A DNA stretch of 64,000 bases from Acinetobacter wuhouensis (GTDB lineage Bacteria > Pseudomonadota > Gammaproteobacteria > Pseudomonadales > Moraxellaceae). Below the pieces are notes generated by a model. That model made no database searches and was not told the DNA's origin. It saw only the letters and a program-made list of their open reading frames with translations. The stretch covers positions 2,542,001 through 2,606,000 of the forward strand of contig NZ_CP031716.1 of NCBI RefSeq assembly GCF_001696605.3, written 5' to 3'. The stretch's first letter is position 1. Each line of letters opens with the position of its first letter. This document shows positions 56,713 to 64,000 of this stretch, one piece after another. Both the position numbers and the translations under genes were made by a program.

Positions 56713-57735
56713 TCATTTTAACGCTTGAATCAATGTTGGATAAATCAAGCCATCTACGTTCTGTTCTGTTTTATAGATGCCATTTTCAACATTGAATTTA
56801 TTGACATGGTAGGACGAACCGTAGATTGAATCAAAACCTGTACCTTTGGTAAAGACTTTTTGGTTGGCTTCAAGATCCAGCAAATGTGTACCATCCACCA
56901 TAGATTCATACTGTTTTGGATCAACCCCAGAACGTGCAGCCATAATTTTTATAGCGTCACCACGAGTTGCAGGGTCATTGATATATTTAACGGTTTTGTC
57001 CCAAACTTGAAGTAACTTTTTCCATTCCTCTTGATGTGCGGTTAAATGACTCATATTCACAGTTAAGGTGTCATAAATTAACCCAGGTTTATCTTTTGAG
57101 GAGTAAATAATTTTAGCTCCTGAAACAGCCTTCAGTGCCTGACTTGCCACAGGTTGCCAAACTGCAATCGCAGAGACATCAGGACTTGAAAATACTTGGG
57201 GTAATTGATTGGTTGTAGAGTTGACCAATTTAACATCCGTTGCGGAAATTTTTTGATCTGATAATGCGGTTGCCAATAACAAATGATCGACCAAACCTTT
57301 TTCAACTCCGACTGATTTTCCTTTTAAGTCTTGGATTGAATTAATCCCTGCTTTGGCAATAATCACATCATTGCCTGCGGAATAGTCCGTTGCCAAAATC
57401 ATCATGCCTTGTGTACCACCAGAAGCGGTCACAAGGTTATCGCCATTGGTCACAAATACAGCATCTAATTGGTTCGCTGAGAAAGCGGAGAGTGAAGCTG
57501 AATAATCAAACCATTTAAAATCAACATTTAGCCCTGCTTCTTTTAACCAACCTTTCTCTATTGCGACCTGCCAAGCCACCCATCCTGGCCAGTCACTATA
57601 TCCAATCGTGATCGGTTTACTGTCTACTGATGCTTTGCTACCGTCCTTCGCTTCAGGAATTTTTGCCGTGTTATCACAACCACTGAACAGGATTGTAGAA
57701 ACAATCGATGCAGATAAAAGTGCCTTTTTAATCAT
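56713..57735 (-). CDS. NitT/TauT-type substrate-binding lipoprotein
   Basis: The 340-residue periplasmic binding protein has a lipobox LFSGC (Cys20). The NMT1-type fold is recognised from ITIGYSDWPGWVAWQVAIEKGWLKEAGLNVDFKWFDYSASLSAF near the N-terminus and VGVEKG in the first lobe. It is the last gene of the regulator-atzF operon, overlapping atzF by 4 nt, and should supply the ABC permease/ATPase encoded convergently. Pairing with allophanate hydrolase points to urea or a urea-like ligand. Confidence 0.88.
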   Translation of the reverse strand: MIKKALLSASIVSTILFSGCDNTAKIPEAKDGSKASVDSKPITIGYSDWPGWVAWQVAIEKGWLKEAGLNVDFKWFDYSASLSAFSANQLDAVFVTNGDNLVTASGGTQGMMILATDYSAGNDVIIAKAGINSIQDLKGKSVGVEKGLVDHLLLATALSDQKISATDVKLVNSTTNQLPQVFSSPDVSAIAVWQPVASQALKAVSGAKIIYSSKDKPGLIYDTLTVNMSHLTAHQEEWKKLLQVWDKTVKYINDPATRGDAIKIMAARSGVDPKQYESMVDGTHLLDLEANQKVFTKGTGFDSIYGSSYHVNKFNVENGIYKTEQNVDGLIYPTLIQALK

Positions 57736-59537
57736 GATATTACTTCCCCAGTTTTTGTTGAATTTGATGTTGCATTATTTTGCTTTAACGACTGAATATA
57801 ACTGCGCCAACCACCGAAGTGACTAATATCGGTAGCATCTTGGATCGCATAAGATTCACAAATAAAGCCTTTTACCCATGAGCCATCTTCGAGCTGTACA
57901 TTGCCGATCCCAAGCGGTGCAGGGACTTCAGCGACAATTGCACCAAAATTGGCAAGTGGAATATCCCATACTTCAAGTTCGATACTTTGACCCTGCGCAT
58001 CACATTGCAGTCCAGGTTTTGGTGGTGTGGTATTTTTTAGCGCATAAAGTTTATAGTTTGCAGCACTCTTGGTTTTCTTTAGCAAGGTCGCTAAACGTGT
58101 GGTCAATTGAAAATTTAAAGGCATACCCGTTAAATGAGCACCAACAACTGCCAATTTCACTGAATTATTGGATTGAATTTCGAGTGTTTTTTGATAATTT
58201 TGCTCTGATGTTCCAAGTGTTAATGCTGTTTCTGCTTGCCATTTTTGTGCAAAATTTGCCAAAGCTTGATCGTGCCAAGCAGGCGCAATAAAGGTTACGC
58301 CACTTGGCACTCCATCAGCTCGAATGACATTGGGCAAGGCGATTGCTGATAAATCGGCAAAATTGACGAAATTGGTATAAGCCCCCATGTGTGAATTTTT
58401 CACAATAGGATCAGCTTCAACATCCATAATTTTATAAATCGTTGGTGCAGTTGGTACCATCAATGCATCATACGGCGTTAGGGCTAAATTTATTTTTCGA
58501 GCCAATTCCGCTCGATTGTATTCCGCTTGTAGCGCATCGGTTGCTTTAAATTTATCTGCTTGTGCAATGATCTGTGCAATCACAGGATGTGCTTGATCAC
58601 GTGTAATTAATTTCTCTACAGCAACTGTCCGTTCAGCAACCCATGCATCATTGTAAAGTGCCTGAGCAAGTTGATTAAAATCTGTAAAATCAATTTCTTC
58701 AACCTGATAACCCAGTGTTTTTACACGCTCAATCGCAATTGAAAATGCTTTTTCAGTTTCTATATCCCCATAAAACTCAAGTTGTTTCGGGACGGCTATT
58801 TTGCCTTTGGAAAATTGTGTTGGTACATTGGCAGGATGTGTTCGTGAATATACATCTGCATCATCATAACCTTGCATGATGTTTGCCACTGCCCACGCAT
58901 CGTCTATGGTCAGTGCAAATATAGAAATTACATCTATAGTTCGACATGCAGGAATTAGCCCCGTTGTAGAAAACCAGCCTTTGGTGGGCTTTAATCCCAC
59001 GATATTGTTGTGTCCTGCGGGTACACGTCCCGACCCCGCAGTGTCTGTGCCTAAACTGAATGGAACAACACCTTTGGCAACTGTTACCGATGAACCTGAA
59101 CTTGATCCGCCACTGATATATTCAGGATTGAAACTATTTTTCACTGCACCATAAGGTGAGCGCACACCAACCAATCCTGTCGCAAATTGGTCAAGGTTGG
59201 TTTTACCGATGACAATCGCCCCTGCTTTTTTGAGTTTGGCGACAACTGTTGCATCCGTAGTTGCTAAATATTCTGCCTCTTTACATGCGGCAGTCGTATG
59301 AAATCCTGCAACATCTATATTGTCTTTGACTGCAAATGGTACACCGTAGAGTGGTAAATCTGTATCTTGATTTTTTAATTGATCTATTTGTGTTTGAAAC
59401 TGTGCTGTAGATGCAATCTCAATCCAAGCATGATCATCATTGCTAATAGATTTTACGTAATCAAATAAATCCTCCAGTTTGATCTGCTTATTTTCATAAG
59501 CATTTTTCCAATCTTGGATCGTCCATAGCTGTTTCAC
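57732..59537 (-). CDS. atzF: Allophanate hydrolase
   Basis: The 601-residue enzyme splits allophanate into two ammonia and two CO2, the second step of nickel-free urea breakdown. The N-terminal amidase-signature domain holds the Ser-cisSer-Lys triad: Lys71 (FAVKDNID), cis-Ser146 (SGGSSSGS) and Ser169 (TDTAGSGR). A C-terminal AtzF-specific domain follows (residues about 460-590, FGAIVAEVPAPLGIG). It partners urea carboxylase, encoded 1.8 kb upstream on the same strand, and overlaps the binding-protein gene by 4 nt. Confidence 0.94.
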   Translation of the reverse strand: MKQLWTIQDWKNAYENKQIKLEDLFDYVKSISNDDHAWIEIASTAQFQTQIDQLKNQDTDLPLYGVPFAVKDNIDVAGFHTTAACKEAEYLATTDATVVAKLKKAGAIVIGKTNLDQFATGLVGVRSPYGAVKNSFNPEYISGGSSSGSSVTVAKGVVPFSLGTDTAGSGRVPAGHNNIVGLKPTKGWFSTTGLIPACRTIDVISIFALTIDDAWAVANIMQGYDDADVYSRTHPANVPTQFSKGKIAVPKQLEFYGDIETEKAFSIAIERVKTLGYQVEEIDFTDFNQLAQALYNDAWVAERTVAVEKLITRDQAHPVIAQIIAQADKFKATDALQAEYNRAELARKINLALTPYDALMVPTAPTIYKIMDVEADPIVKNSHMGAYTNFVNFADLSAIALPNVIRADGVPSGVTFIAPAWHDQALANFAQKWQAETALTLGTSEQNYQKTLEIQSNNSVKLAVVGAHLTGMPLNFQLTTRLATLLKKTKSAANYKLYALKNTTPPKPGLQCDAQGQSIELEVWDIPLANFGAIVAEVPAPLGIGNVQLEDGSWVKGFICESYAIQDATDISHFGGWRSYIQSLKQNNATSNSTKTGEVIS

Positions 59538-59552
59538 GCGCTTACTCCTTAT

Positions 59553-59987
59553 TCAATCATTTTGTGGAATGGGCGGCATCACGGCATCCATCAGTTCAAG
59601 ATGCCCTTTGATCACGCCTTTTAATGCGATAAATTGTTGGCTGATATGTCGAAGTTCAGAACTTGCCCCTTGCATCAGCATGACTTGTAATATTTTCTGT
59701 TGATCGAGTTGAATATGTAGTGAGCTAATCACTTGTGCTAAAAACTGCTGTTGTAAATCAATCAGTTGATTACGAAGTTGTATGTGTTCAACCTCATAAA
59801 GCAGTGTCAATGTTCCGACCATCACTGCATTTGTGTGTTCTTGCGCTGCAGTCAAATGCCGATTGATCATATCCACGATTGCTTGTGATCGGCTTTCGTA
59901 GTGTTGATCGACAATTTTTTGGTCGAGTGCATTGAGTGTAGTTTCAGGCACAGTAACGCTAATCCGTGCCAATTTTGCTTTGGGCAC
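59553..59987 (-). CDS. NikR-like ribbon-helix-helix regulator without nickel ligands
   Basis: The 144-residue protein has an N-terminal ribbon-helix-helix (RISVTVPETTLNALDQKI through SRSQAIVDMINRHL) and a C-terminal ACT-like domain ending KGVIKGHLELM, as in NikR. Compared with E. coli NikR (recalled), the ligands His76, His87, His89 and Cys95 correspond to Gln80, His91, Gln93 and Ile99, so three of four are lost. It probably senses something other than nickel. The start is GTG with AAGGAT upstream. It lies between a 41-residue ORF and atzF. Confidence 0.82.
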   Translation of the reverse strand: MPKAKLARISVTVPETTLNALDQKIVDQHYESRSQAIVDMINRHLTAAQEHTNAVMVGTLTLLYEVEHIQLRNQLIDLQQQFLAQVISSLHIQLDQQKILQVMLMQGASSELRHISQQFIALKGVIKGHLELMDAVMPPIPQND

Positions 59988-59990
59988 GGT

Positions 59991-60116
59991 TTATCCTTTT
60001 TTAGTGATCACTGAGCTGTGTTGTTTGATATGAACACCTGCACGAGCAGTAAAAAGTTCGACAAGAAATACTTTAAGTGGATGTGCTTTTTTGGCTTGAG
60101 GATGGGGATTGTTCAT
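59991..60116 (-). CDS. 41-residue small protein before the NikR-like gene
   Basis: This short open frame has CAGGAG 7 nt before its ATG, and its stop lies 3 nt before the GTG of the next gene. The product is basic at both ends with a hydrophobic middle (LKVFLVELFTARAGVHI) too short for a clear membrane helix. No family is recognised. Its good ribosome site and tight coupling argue for translation, either as a real small protein or as a leader for the regulator. Confidence 0.55.
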   Translation of the reverse strand: MNNPHPQAKKAHPLKVFLVELFTARAGVHIKQHSSVITKKG

Positions 60117-60132
60117 ATCGCAACTCCTGAAA

Positions 60133-60160
60133 GTATTACTAAATTAATTTTTAGTATTAC
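60133..60160 (-). promoter_or_regulatory. Candidate operator of the NikR-like regulator
   Basis: GTATTAC occurs at 60133-60139 and 60154-60160, 21 bp apart, with an inverted TACTAAA/TTTAGTA pair inside (60137-60143 and 60150-60156). The half-site differs by one base from ATATTAC at 54401 and the centre spacing is identical. It sits directly upstream of the small ORF. Confidence 0.6.
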
Positions 60161-60243
60161 TTGATAGGAAATGCAGAAAGCGTGCCAATTTAGAAGCTAT
60201 ATTTTTCGAGATTTAAGGATAAATCACGCTTACTTTTTGGGCA

Positions 60244-60273
60244 TAAAAAAGCCCCATGCACGGGGATGGGGCT
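60244..60273 (-). terminator. Terminator after hicAB
   Basis: AGCCCCAT and ATGGGGCT pair around a GC-rich loop; the minus strand continues into six T. It isolates the toxin-antitoxin pair from the regulator operon downstream. Confidence 0.88.
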
Positions 60274-60354
60274 AGATGTATAATTATTTTTAAGGCATAC
60301 CCATTTTAACAAATGACAACACTGAACAGAGTATTTGGAAAATAAAATGAACTG

Positions 60355-60813
60355 TTAGTGTAAATGAATCGTTGCCTTTGCTACATCATAGTGGGATTTA
60401 TCCAACTTATTTTGCTGAAATAACCAAGTTGCTACTTCTGGCCAAAAATACATTGCAGATTTTGAAGCCAAGCCGTACATAGGACGAGGAAAATTACCAT
60501 TTCCACGTTTATTTTGCGCATAAAGTGATAATGCCTGACGACTCATTCCCGCCCTTTCTGCCATTTCAGACAAAGTAGAATAACCTTGTTCTTCAACAAC
60601 TAAATCACTAAATCCAAGTGAACTGATATTATCAATAGCAGACTGAATGGCTTGTTCAGCATTTTCTGCTTCACGATCAAATTCTAAATAGACCGTGCCG
60701 TTATAACTACAAAGTAAGGCATCATCACAGCCTGCTTCAAAGAATTGATCTTCCAATGTTGCCAGATCAGAATCTGCATCACGTACAACGATCGTAAAGT
60801 GATAAGTATTCAT
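60355..60813 (-). CDS. HicB-like antitoxin with DNA-binding domain
   Basis: The 152-residue protein has an N-terminal HicB-like degenerate RNase H-type fold (residues 1-75, ending LGFSDLVVEEQ) and a helix-turn-helix (STLSEMAERAGMSRQALSLYAQNKRG, residues about 80-105), then a WPEVATWLF region. It should neutralise the toxin and repress its own operon. It overlaps the HicA stop by 4 nt. The order toxin then antitoxin is typical of HicAB. Confidence 0.75.
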   Translation of the reverse strand: MNTYHFTIVVRDADSDLATLEDQFFEAGCDDALLCSYNGTVYLEFDREAENAEQAIQSAIDNISSLGFSDLVVEEQGYSTLSEMAERAGMSRQALSLYAQNKRGNGNFPRPMYGLASKSAMYFWPEVATWLFQQNKLDKSHYDVAKATIHLH

Positions 60814-61037
60814 TCTTCCTCTCCATTACATTGCTTTACTTTCTGCATAATTTGCTTTGCGTGAGTTTCAGGGTTTTTAGGCGTACTCCAAATACTCATT
60901 TGATGCTCAGAATGCCCGAGAATACATTTAAGTCGACAAAAGGCATGACCTGATTTACCTGTTTCAATAACATCCCAACCATTTTCAATTGCATATTCAA
61001 TCGCTTCTCGAATATGTTTATTAGGATGTCTTTTCAT
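60810..61037 (-). CDS. HicA-like toxin
   Basis: The 75-residue basic protein has a HicA-type double-stranded-RNA-binding-like fold. Its GKSGHAFCRLKC segment carries a His where HicA ribonucleases have their catalytic His. AGAGAA precedes the ATG. By family it would cleave mRNA when unopposed. The match is to divergent HicA proteins, so the toxin call is moderate. Confidence 0.68.
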   Translation of the reverse strand: MKRHPNKHIREAIEYAIENGWDVIETGKSGHAFCRLKCILGHSEHQMSIWSTPKNPETHAKQIMQKVKQCNGEEE

Positions 61038-61110
61038 AATTATTCTCTTTATTTATGTTTCAAGATTAGCAATAGCGTTGTCATACGTCAACAATTTTTA
61101 AATATCGGTT

Positions 61111-61300
61111 CTAAAGTATTTTTATAAAAACATTGTCATGTGCTTTTGCCTGTATAGCACTAATACCAAAATAATTTGCTAAATTATCTAACAAAATTGA
61201 TACATCATCTAAGTCTGAGTCAATAAACTGCTCACTTTAAATATTCATATATGAATTGCTCAAAATTTTTACTTACTCTTAACTGAGCTGAAAAAGACAT
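61111..61300 (-). pseudogene. Small frameshifted remnant
   Basis: From the ATG at 61300 (AAGGATG upstream) the frame reads MSFSAQLRVSKNFEQFIYEY and stops at TGA near 61233. A second frame then runs to a stop at 61111 with protein-like, acidic text (EQFIDSDLDDVSILLDNL, then YFGISAIQAK). Joining the two by one frameshift gives about 63 residues. No family is recognised. It could also be chance coding-like sequence. Confidence 0.35.
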
Positions 61301-61340
61301 TCATTCATCCTTTTTATTCAATGTTCTCGTTTATTTTAAA

Positions 61341-61366
61341 CAAAAAACCGCCCTTACGGACGGTTC
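61341..61366 (-). terminator. Terminator after urea carboxylase
   Basis: ACCGTCC and GGGCGGT pair (one G-T) around 4 nt; the minus strand continues into six T. It separates urea carboxylase from hicAB. The rest of the 345-nt gap (61038-61382) holds only the small remnant. Confidence 0.88.
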
Positions 61367-61382
61367 TCTACCTACTATTTTC

Positions 61383-64000
61383 TCAAGCCACAGGCGCTAA
61401 CGTAAACAACACTTGCCCTGTTTTCACCGTTTGACCTTTTTCAATGGTAATCGCTTCAACCTTCATCCGTTCAGGTGCAATGATAGGAATTTCAATTTTC
61501 ATGGCTTCAATCACAGCAAGCGTTGCACCTTCTTCCACAATATCACCCGAAGCACATTCAATTTTCCAAATCGAGCCAGGCATGTGCGATTCAACCGCAC
61601 AACCACCCTCAGGAATCAAAACAGCTTCACCATCATCCACAGCATCTAAACTTTCAGAAACATATTCCTGCAAGCCCGCTTCATGCCAACGACGACGTTC
61701 AGCCTCAAAATTGGCTTGTTGCAAAGCTTTAAATGCATGAATACTGTCTTGATTGGCTTCTAAAAACTCATTGTATTCTTTAAGGTTTAACACACCCTCT
61801 TCAATACGAAGTTTTAAACGTCCTGCTTTAAAATCCTCACGCATTTGCAAAAGTTCAGCTTCAGACACTTCATAAAACTTCACTTGGTCAAAGAAACGCA
61901 ATAACCACGGCATACCTTGTTCAAAATCAGGATTTTTACGATAACGACTCCACATTTGTGTAGTACGCCCAACAAACTGATACCCGCCAGGCCCTTCCAT
62001 GCCATAGACACACATATATGCCCCACCAATACCCACAGCATTTTCAGGCGTCCAAGTCCGAGCAGGATTATATTTAGTGGTCACTAAACGCTGACGTGGG
62101 TCAAGCGGTGTGGCAACGGGCGCACCGAGATATACATCACCTAAACCCATAACCAAATAGTTGGCACTATACACCACATCTTTAACCGCTTGTTTGGATG
62201 CCAAGCCATTGATACGGCGAATAAATTCAACATTATCAGGACACCACGGCGCATCTGGACGTACAATTTGGGTATAACGCTCTGTTGCCAATTGCGTTTG
62301 TGAATCTTCCCAAGCCAAAGGCAGATATACTGTTCTCGAAGGAACTTGCATATTGTCAATATTTGGCAATTCAGCTTCTGCTTTTTGAAGCTGCGCCAAT
62401 AATTCAAGTTGATCAATTTTGATTGAGTCAAAATGAATCTGTAGTGATCGAATCCCAGGTGTGAGGTCAATAATACCTTGAATATTCTGTTCTTTTACCC
62501 ATTGCATCAAGGCATGAATACGGAAACGAAGATTTAAATCAAGGACTAATTCACCATATTCCACAAGTAAATAACTATTTCCTGCAGGACGATAAGTCAC
62601 ACTTGGTAAATCATCTTGTCCATCCAATGTCGCCAAAACAGCATCATTTAAGGTCTCCATTTCAGCATGTAAAGATGGATTAAAATCAATCATTGCTGTG
62701 TCAGATGCGCTAATACTTTGATGATATTTTTGATCTAGAGCTTTGGCTTGCGCATAACTCACAGGAATGAATTTTACCTTATCACCTGCTTTCAGCTGAC
62801 CTATTTTCCAAAGCTCAGAATGGATCACCACCGCAGGGCATACAAAACCACCTAAACTTGGACCGTCTGGCCCGAGAATAATCGGCATATCACCGGTAAA
62901 ATCAATTGCGCCAATCGCATAGGCATTGTCATGAATATTAGAAGGATGCAAGCCTGCTTCGCCACCATCCTCACGTGCCCATTCAGGTTTTGGCCCCACC
63001 AAACGAATCCCTGTACGACTGGAGTTATAGTGAATTTCAAATTCATTGGCAAAAAAAGTATCTATATCTTGTTTGGTAAAGAAATCTGGCGCACCATGTG
63101 GACCATACATCACCGCAATGTCCCAACTATGGCTAAAGCTTGGGATATTTTGAGTGTCTAACTGCGTTGACTCTGCTGAGGAATATGCTGTGATCGGCAA
63201 CATATCTCCGATCAATAAATTACGTCCTGCATGACCGCCAAATTGTCCCAATGTAAATGTCGCTTGTGAACCTAAATATTCAGGTACATCAAAACCGCCT
63301 TTAATCCCGATATAACTTCGGCAGCCTGTCATGATCGTACCGCATTTTAAGACCTGACCTTTTTTGACATTGATAGTCTGCCACATCGGCACATTGACGC
63401 CATCAAGTTTTGATGGCATTTCACCACCTGTAATTACAATTTGGCTATCACAATGGAACTTTAAACTTGGCCCCTGCAAGGTACATTCAAGTCCCGCGGT
63501 ATTTTTTGCATTGCCTAATAACTGATTGGCAACGCTTAAACTCAATGGATCAATTGCACCTGATGGTGGTACACCGACATCCCAATAGCCCAAACGTCCA
63601 TCTACATCTTGGATTGAAGTTTGAATCCCTGATTGTAACACTTCAATTTTTTGGGTTTTCCATTCAAAGTTATTTAAAAAACGTGTGGTTTGTGTCCCCG
63701 CTTTAAACACGTCACCATCAACAATATTTTGTAAATATTCAAGATTGGTTTCAATGCCTGCGACTTTCGTTTTTGCCAAAGTGTCAATCATGGCTTGAAT
63801 TGCAGATTCACGACTGTCACTTGTCACGATAATTTTAGCAATCATCGGATCATAAAAAGACGAGACATTTGAACCTGTTTCAACCCATGTTTCATTACGA
63901 GCATGGTCATCAAATTGCACATGCGTCAGTAAGCCTGCACTCGGTTGGAAATTTTTGATCGGGTCTTCAGCATATAAACGTACTTGGATGGAATGACCTT
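61383..64000 (-). CDS. uca: Urea carboxylase (C-terminal part; start outside window)
   Basis: The open frame continues past the right edge; about 872 residues are visible. In order: the end of the biotin carboxylase domain (RLYAEDPIKNFQPSAGLL), a KipA/allophanate-hydrolase-subunit-2-like domain (QSGIQTSIQDVDGRLGYWDVGVPPSG), a KipI/subunit-1-like domain (YLLVEYGELVLDLN), and a C-terminal biotinyl domain with the biotin lysine in EAMKIE. This is the urea carboxylase layout, making allophanate from urea, bicarbonate and ATP without nickel. Guanidine carboxylases have the same layout and cannot be excluded without the upstream genes. Confidence 0.92.
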   Translation of the reverse strand, partial: GHSIQVRLYAEDPIKNFQPSAGLLTHVQFDDHARNETWVETGSNVSSFYDPMIAKIIVTSDSRESAIQAMIDTLAKTKVAGIETNLEYLQNIVDGDVFKAGTQTTRFLNNFEWKTQKIEVLQSGIQTSIQDVDGRLGYWDVGVPPSGAIDPLSLSVANQLLGNAKNTAGLECTLQGPSLKFHCDSQIVITGGEMPSKLDGVNVPMWQTINVKKGQVLKCGTIMTGCRSYIGIKGGFDVPEYLGSQATFTLGQFGGHAGRNLLIGDMLPITAYSSAESTQLDTQNIPSFSHSWDIAVMYGPHGAPDFFTKQDIDTFFANEFEIHYNSSRTGIRLVGPKPEWAREDGGEAGLHPSNIHDNAYAIGAIDFTGDMPIILGPDGPSLGGFVCPAVVIHSELWKIGQLKAGDKVKFIPVSYAQAKALDQKYHQSISASDTAMIDFNPSLHAEMETLNDAVLATLDGQDDLPSVTYRPAGNSYLLVEYGELVLDLNLRFRIHALMQWVKEQNIQGIIDLTPGIRSLQIHFDSIKIDQLELLAQLQKAEAELPNIDNMQVPSRTVYLPLAWEDSQTQLATERYTQIVRPDAPWCPDNVEFIRRINGLASKQAVKDVVYSANYLVMGLGDVYLGAPVATPLDPRQRLVTTKYNPARTWTPENAVGIGGAYMCVYGMEGPGGYQFVGRTTQMWSRYRKNPDFEQGMPWLLRFFDQVKFYEVSEAELLQMREDFKAGRLKLRIEEGVLNLKEYNEFLEANQDSIHAFKALQQANFEAERRRWHEAGLQEYVSESLDAVDDGEAVLIPEGGCAVESHMPGSIWKIECASGDIVEEGATLAVIEAMKIEIPIIAPERMKVEAITIEKGQTVKTGQVLFTLAPVA

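Noticed and set aside
1..64000. tRNA, rRNA, complete insertion sequences, prophage genes
   Set aside because: I looked for clover-leaf, rRNA and transposase or phage signatures by eye and found none; a tool-based scan would be needed to be certain.

Overview
The window is AT-rich chromosomal DNA that looks like Acinetobacter (Moraxellaceae). The evidence is the gene set and layout: a paa phenylacetate cluster with divergent paaZ, a lone hemP with a Fur box, a QseBC-like two-component pair behind a ygiW-like gene, a separate gspE-type ATPase, and a type I-F CRISPR-Cas locus. No tRNA, rRNA, insertion sequence or prophage gene was recognised. Genes are dense, mostly in short operons closed by clear intrinsic terminators.

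Region 1 (1-21985) is core genome. It holds two paralogous lipase-like lipoproteins (one cut by the window edge), ubiCA, a DUF4139 protein, rnk, glyA, an exonuclease with a DUF3820 tail, two lineage-specific hypotheticals, nadK with a DUF1315 gene, PBP1b with a TPR lipoprotein, a MutT-ThiE fusion, Fur-boxed hemP, the ygiW-qseB-qseC group, a GspE/PilB-type ATPase and an MgtC/DUF4010 membrane protein.

Region 2 (21991-34582) is a complete type I-F CRISPR-Cas locus, all read on the minus strand in the order cas1, cas2-3, csy1, csy2, csy3, cas6f, leader, array. The array has 62 repeats and 61 spacers, and its old end sits five bases from the stop codon of the MgtC-like gene. The most interesting object is in the gap between cas2-3 and csy1. 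Two repeat-like sequences on the opposite strand enclose a 20-nt pseudo-spacer. That pseudo-spacer matches 16 of 20 bases of a CC-flanked site lying over the -10 box of the csy1 promoter. This looks like a crRNA-like guide with which Cascade represses its own operon.

Region 3 (34783-50634) is aerobic phenylacetate catabolism: paaABCDE-FGH-J-K-X-Y on the minus strand, paaZ divergent, then an acetoacetate/3-oxoacid CoA-transferase pair on the plus strand. The pathway would take phenylacetate through CoA ligation, epoxidation, isomerisation to an oxepin, ring opening and beta-oxidation. A possible shared PaaX-like motif (TGATAC core) lies in the paaA/paaZ promoter gap and upstream of the MFS transporter. 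Several related intergenic repeats are scattered here.

Region 4 (51224-64000) is uptake and urea-type nitrogen metabolism: an MFS transporter and OprD-like porin, an ABC permease/ATPase pair, and a minus-strand group of a 41-residue ORF, a NikR-like regulator without the usual nickel ligands, allophanate hydrolase and a substrate-binding lipoprotein. Urea carboxylase runs off the right edge. A HicAB-type toxin-antitoxin pair and a small frameshifted remnant sit between urea carboxylase and the regulator. Similar two-part operators, 21 bp centre to centre, lie upstream of both the ABC operon and the regulator operon and suggest one small regulon.
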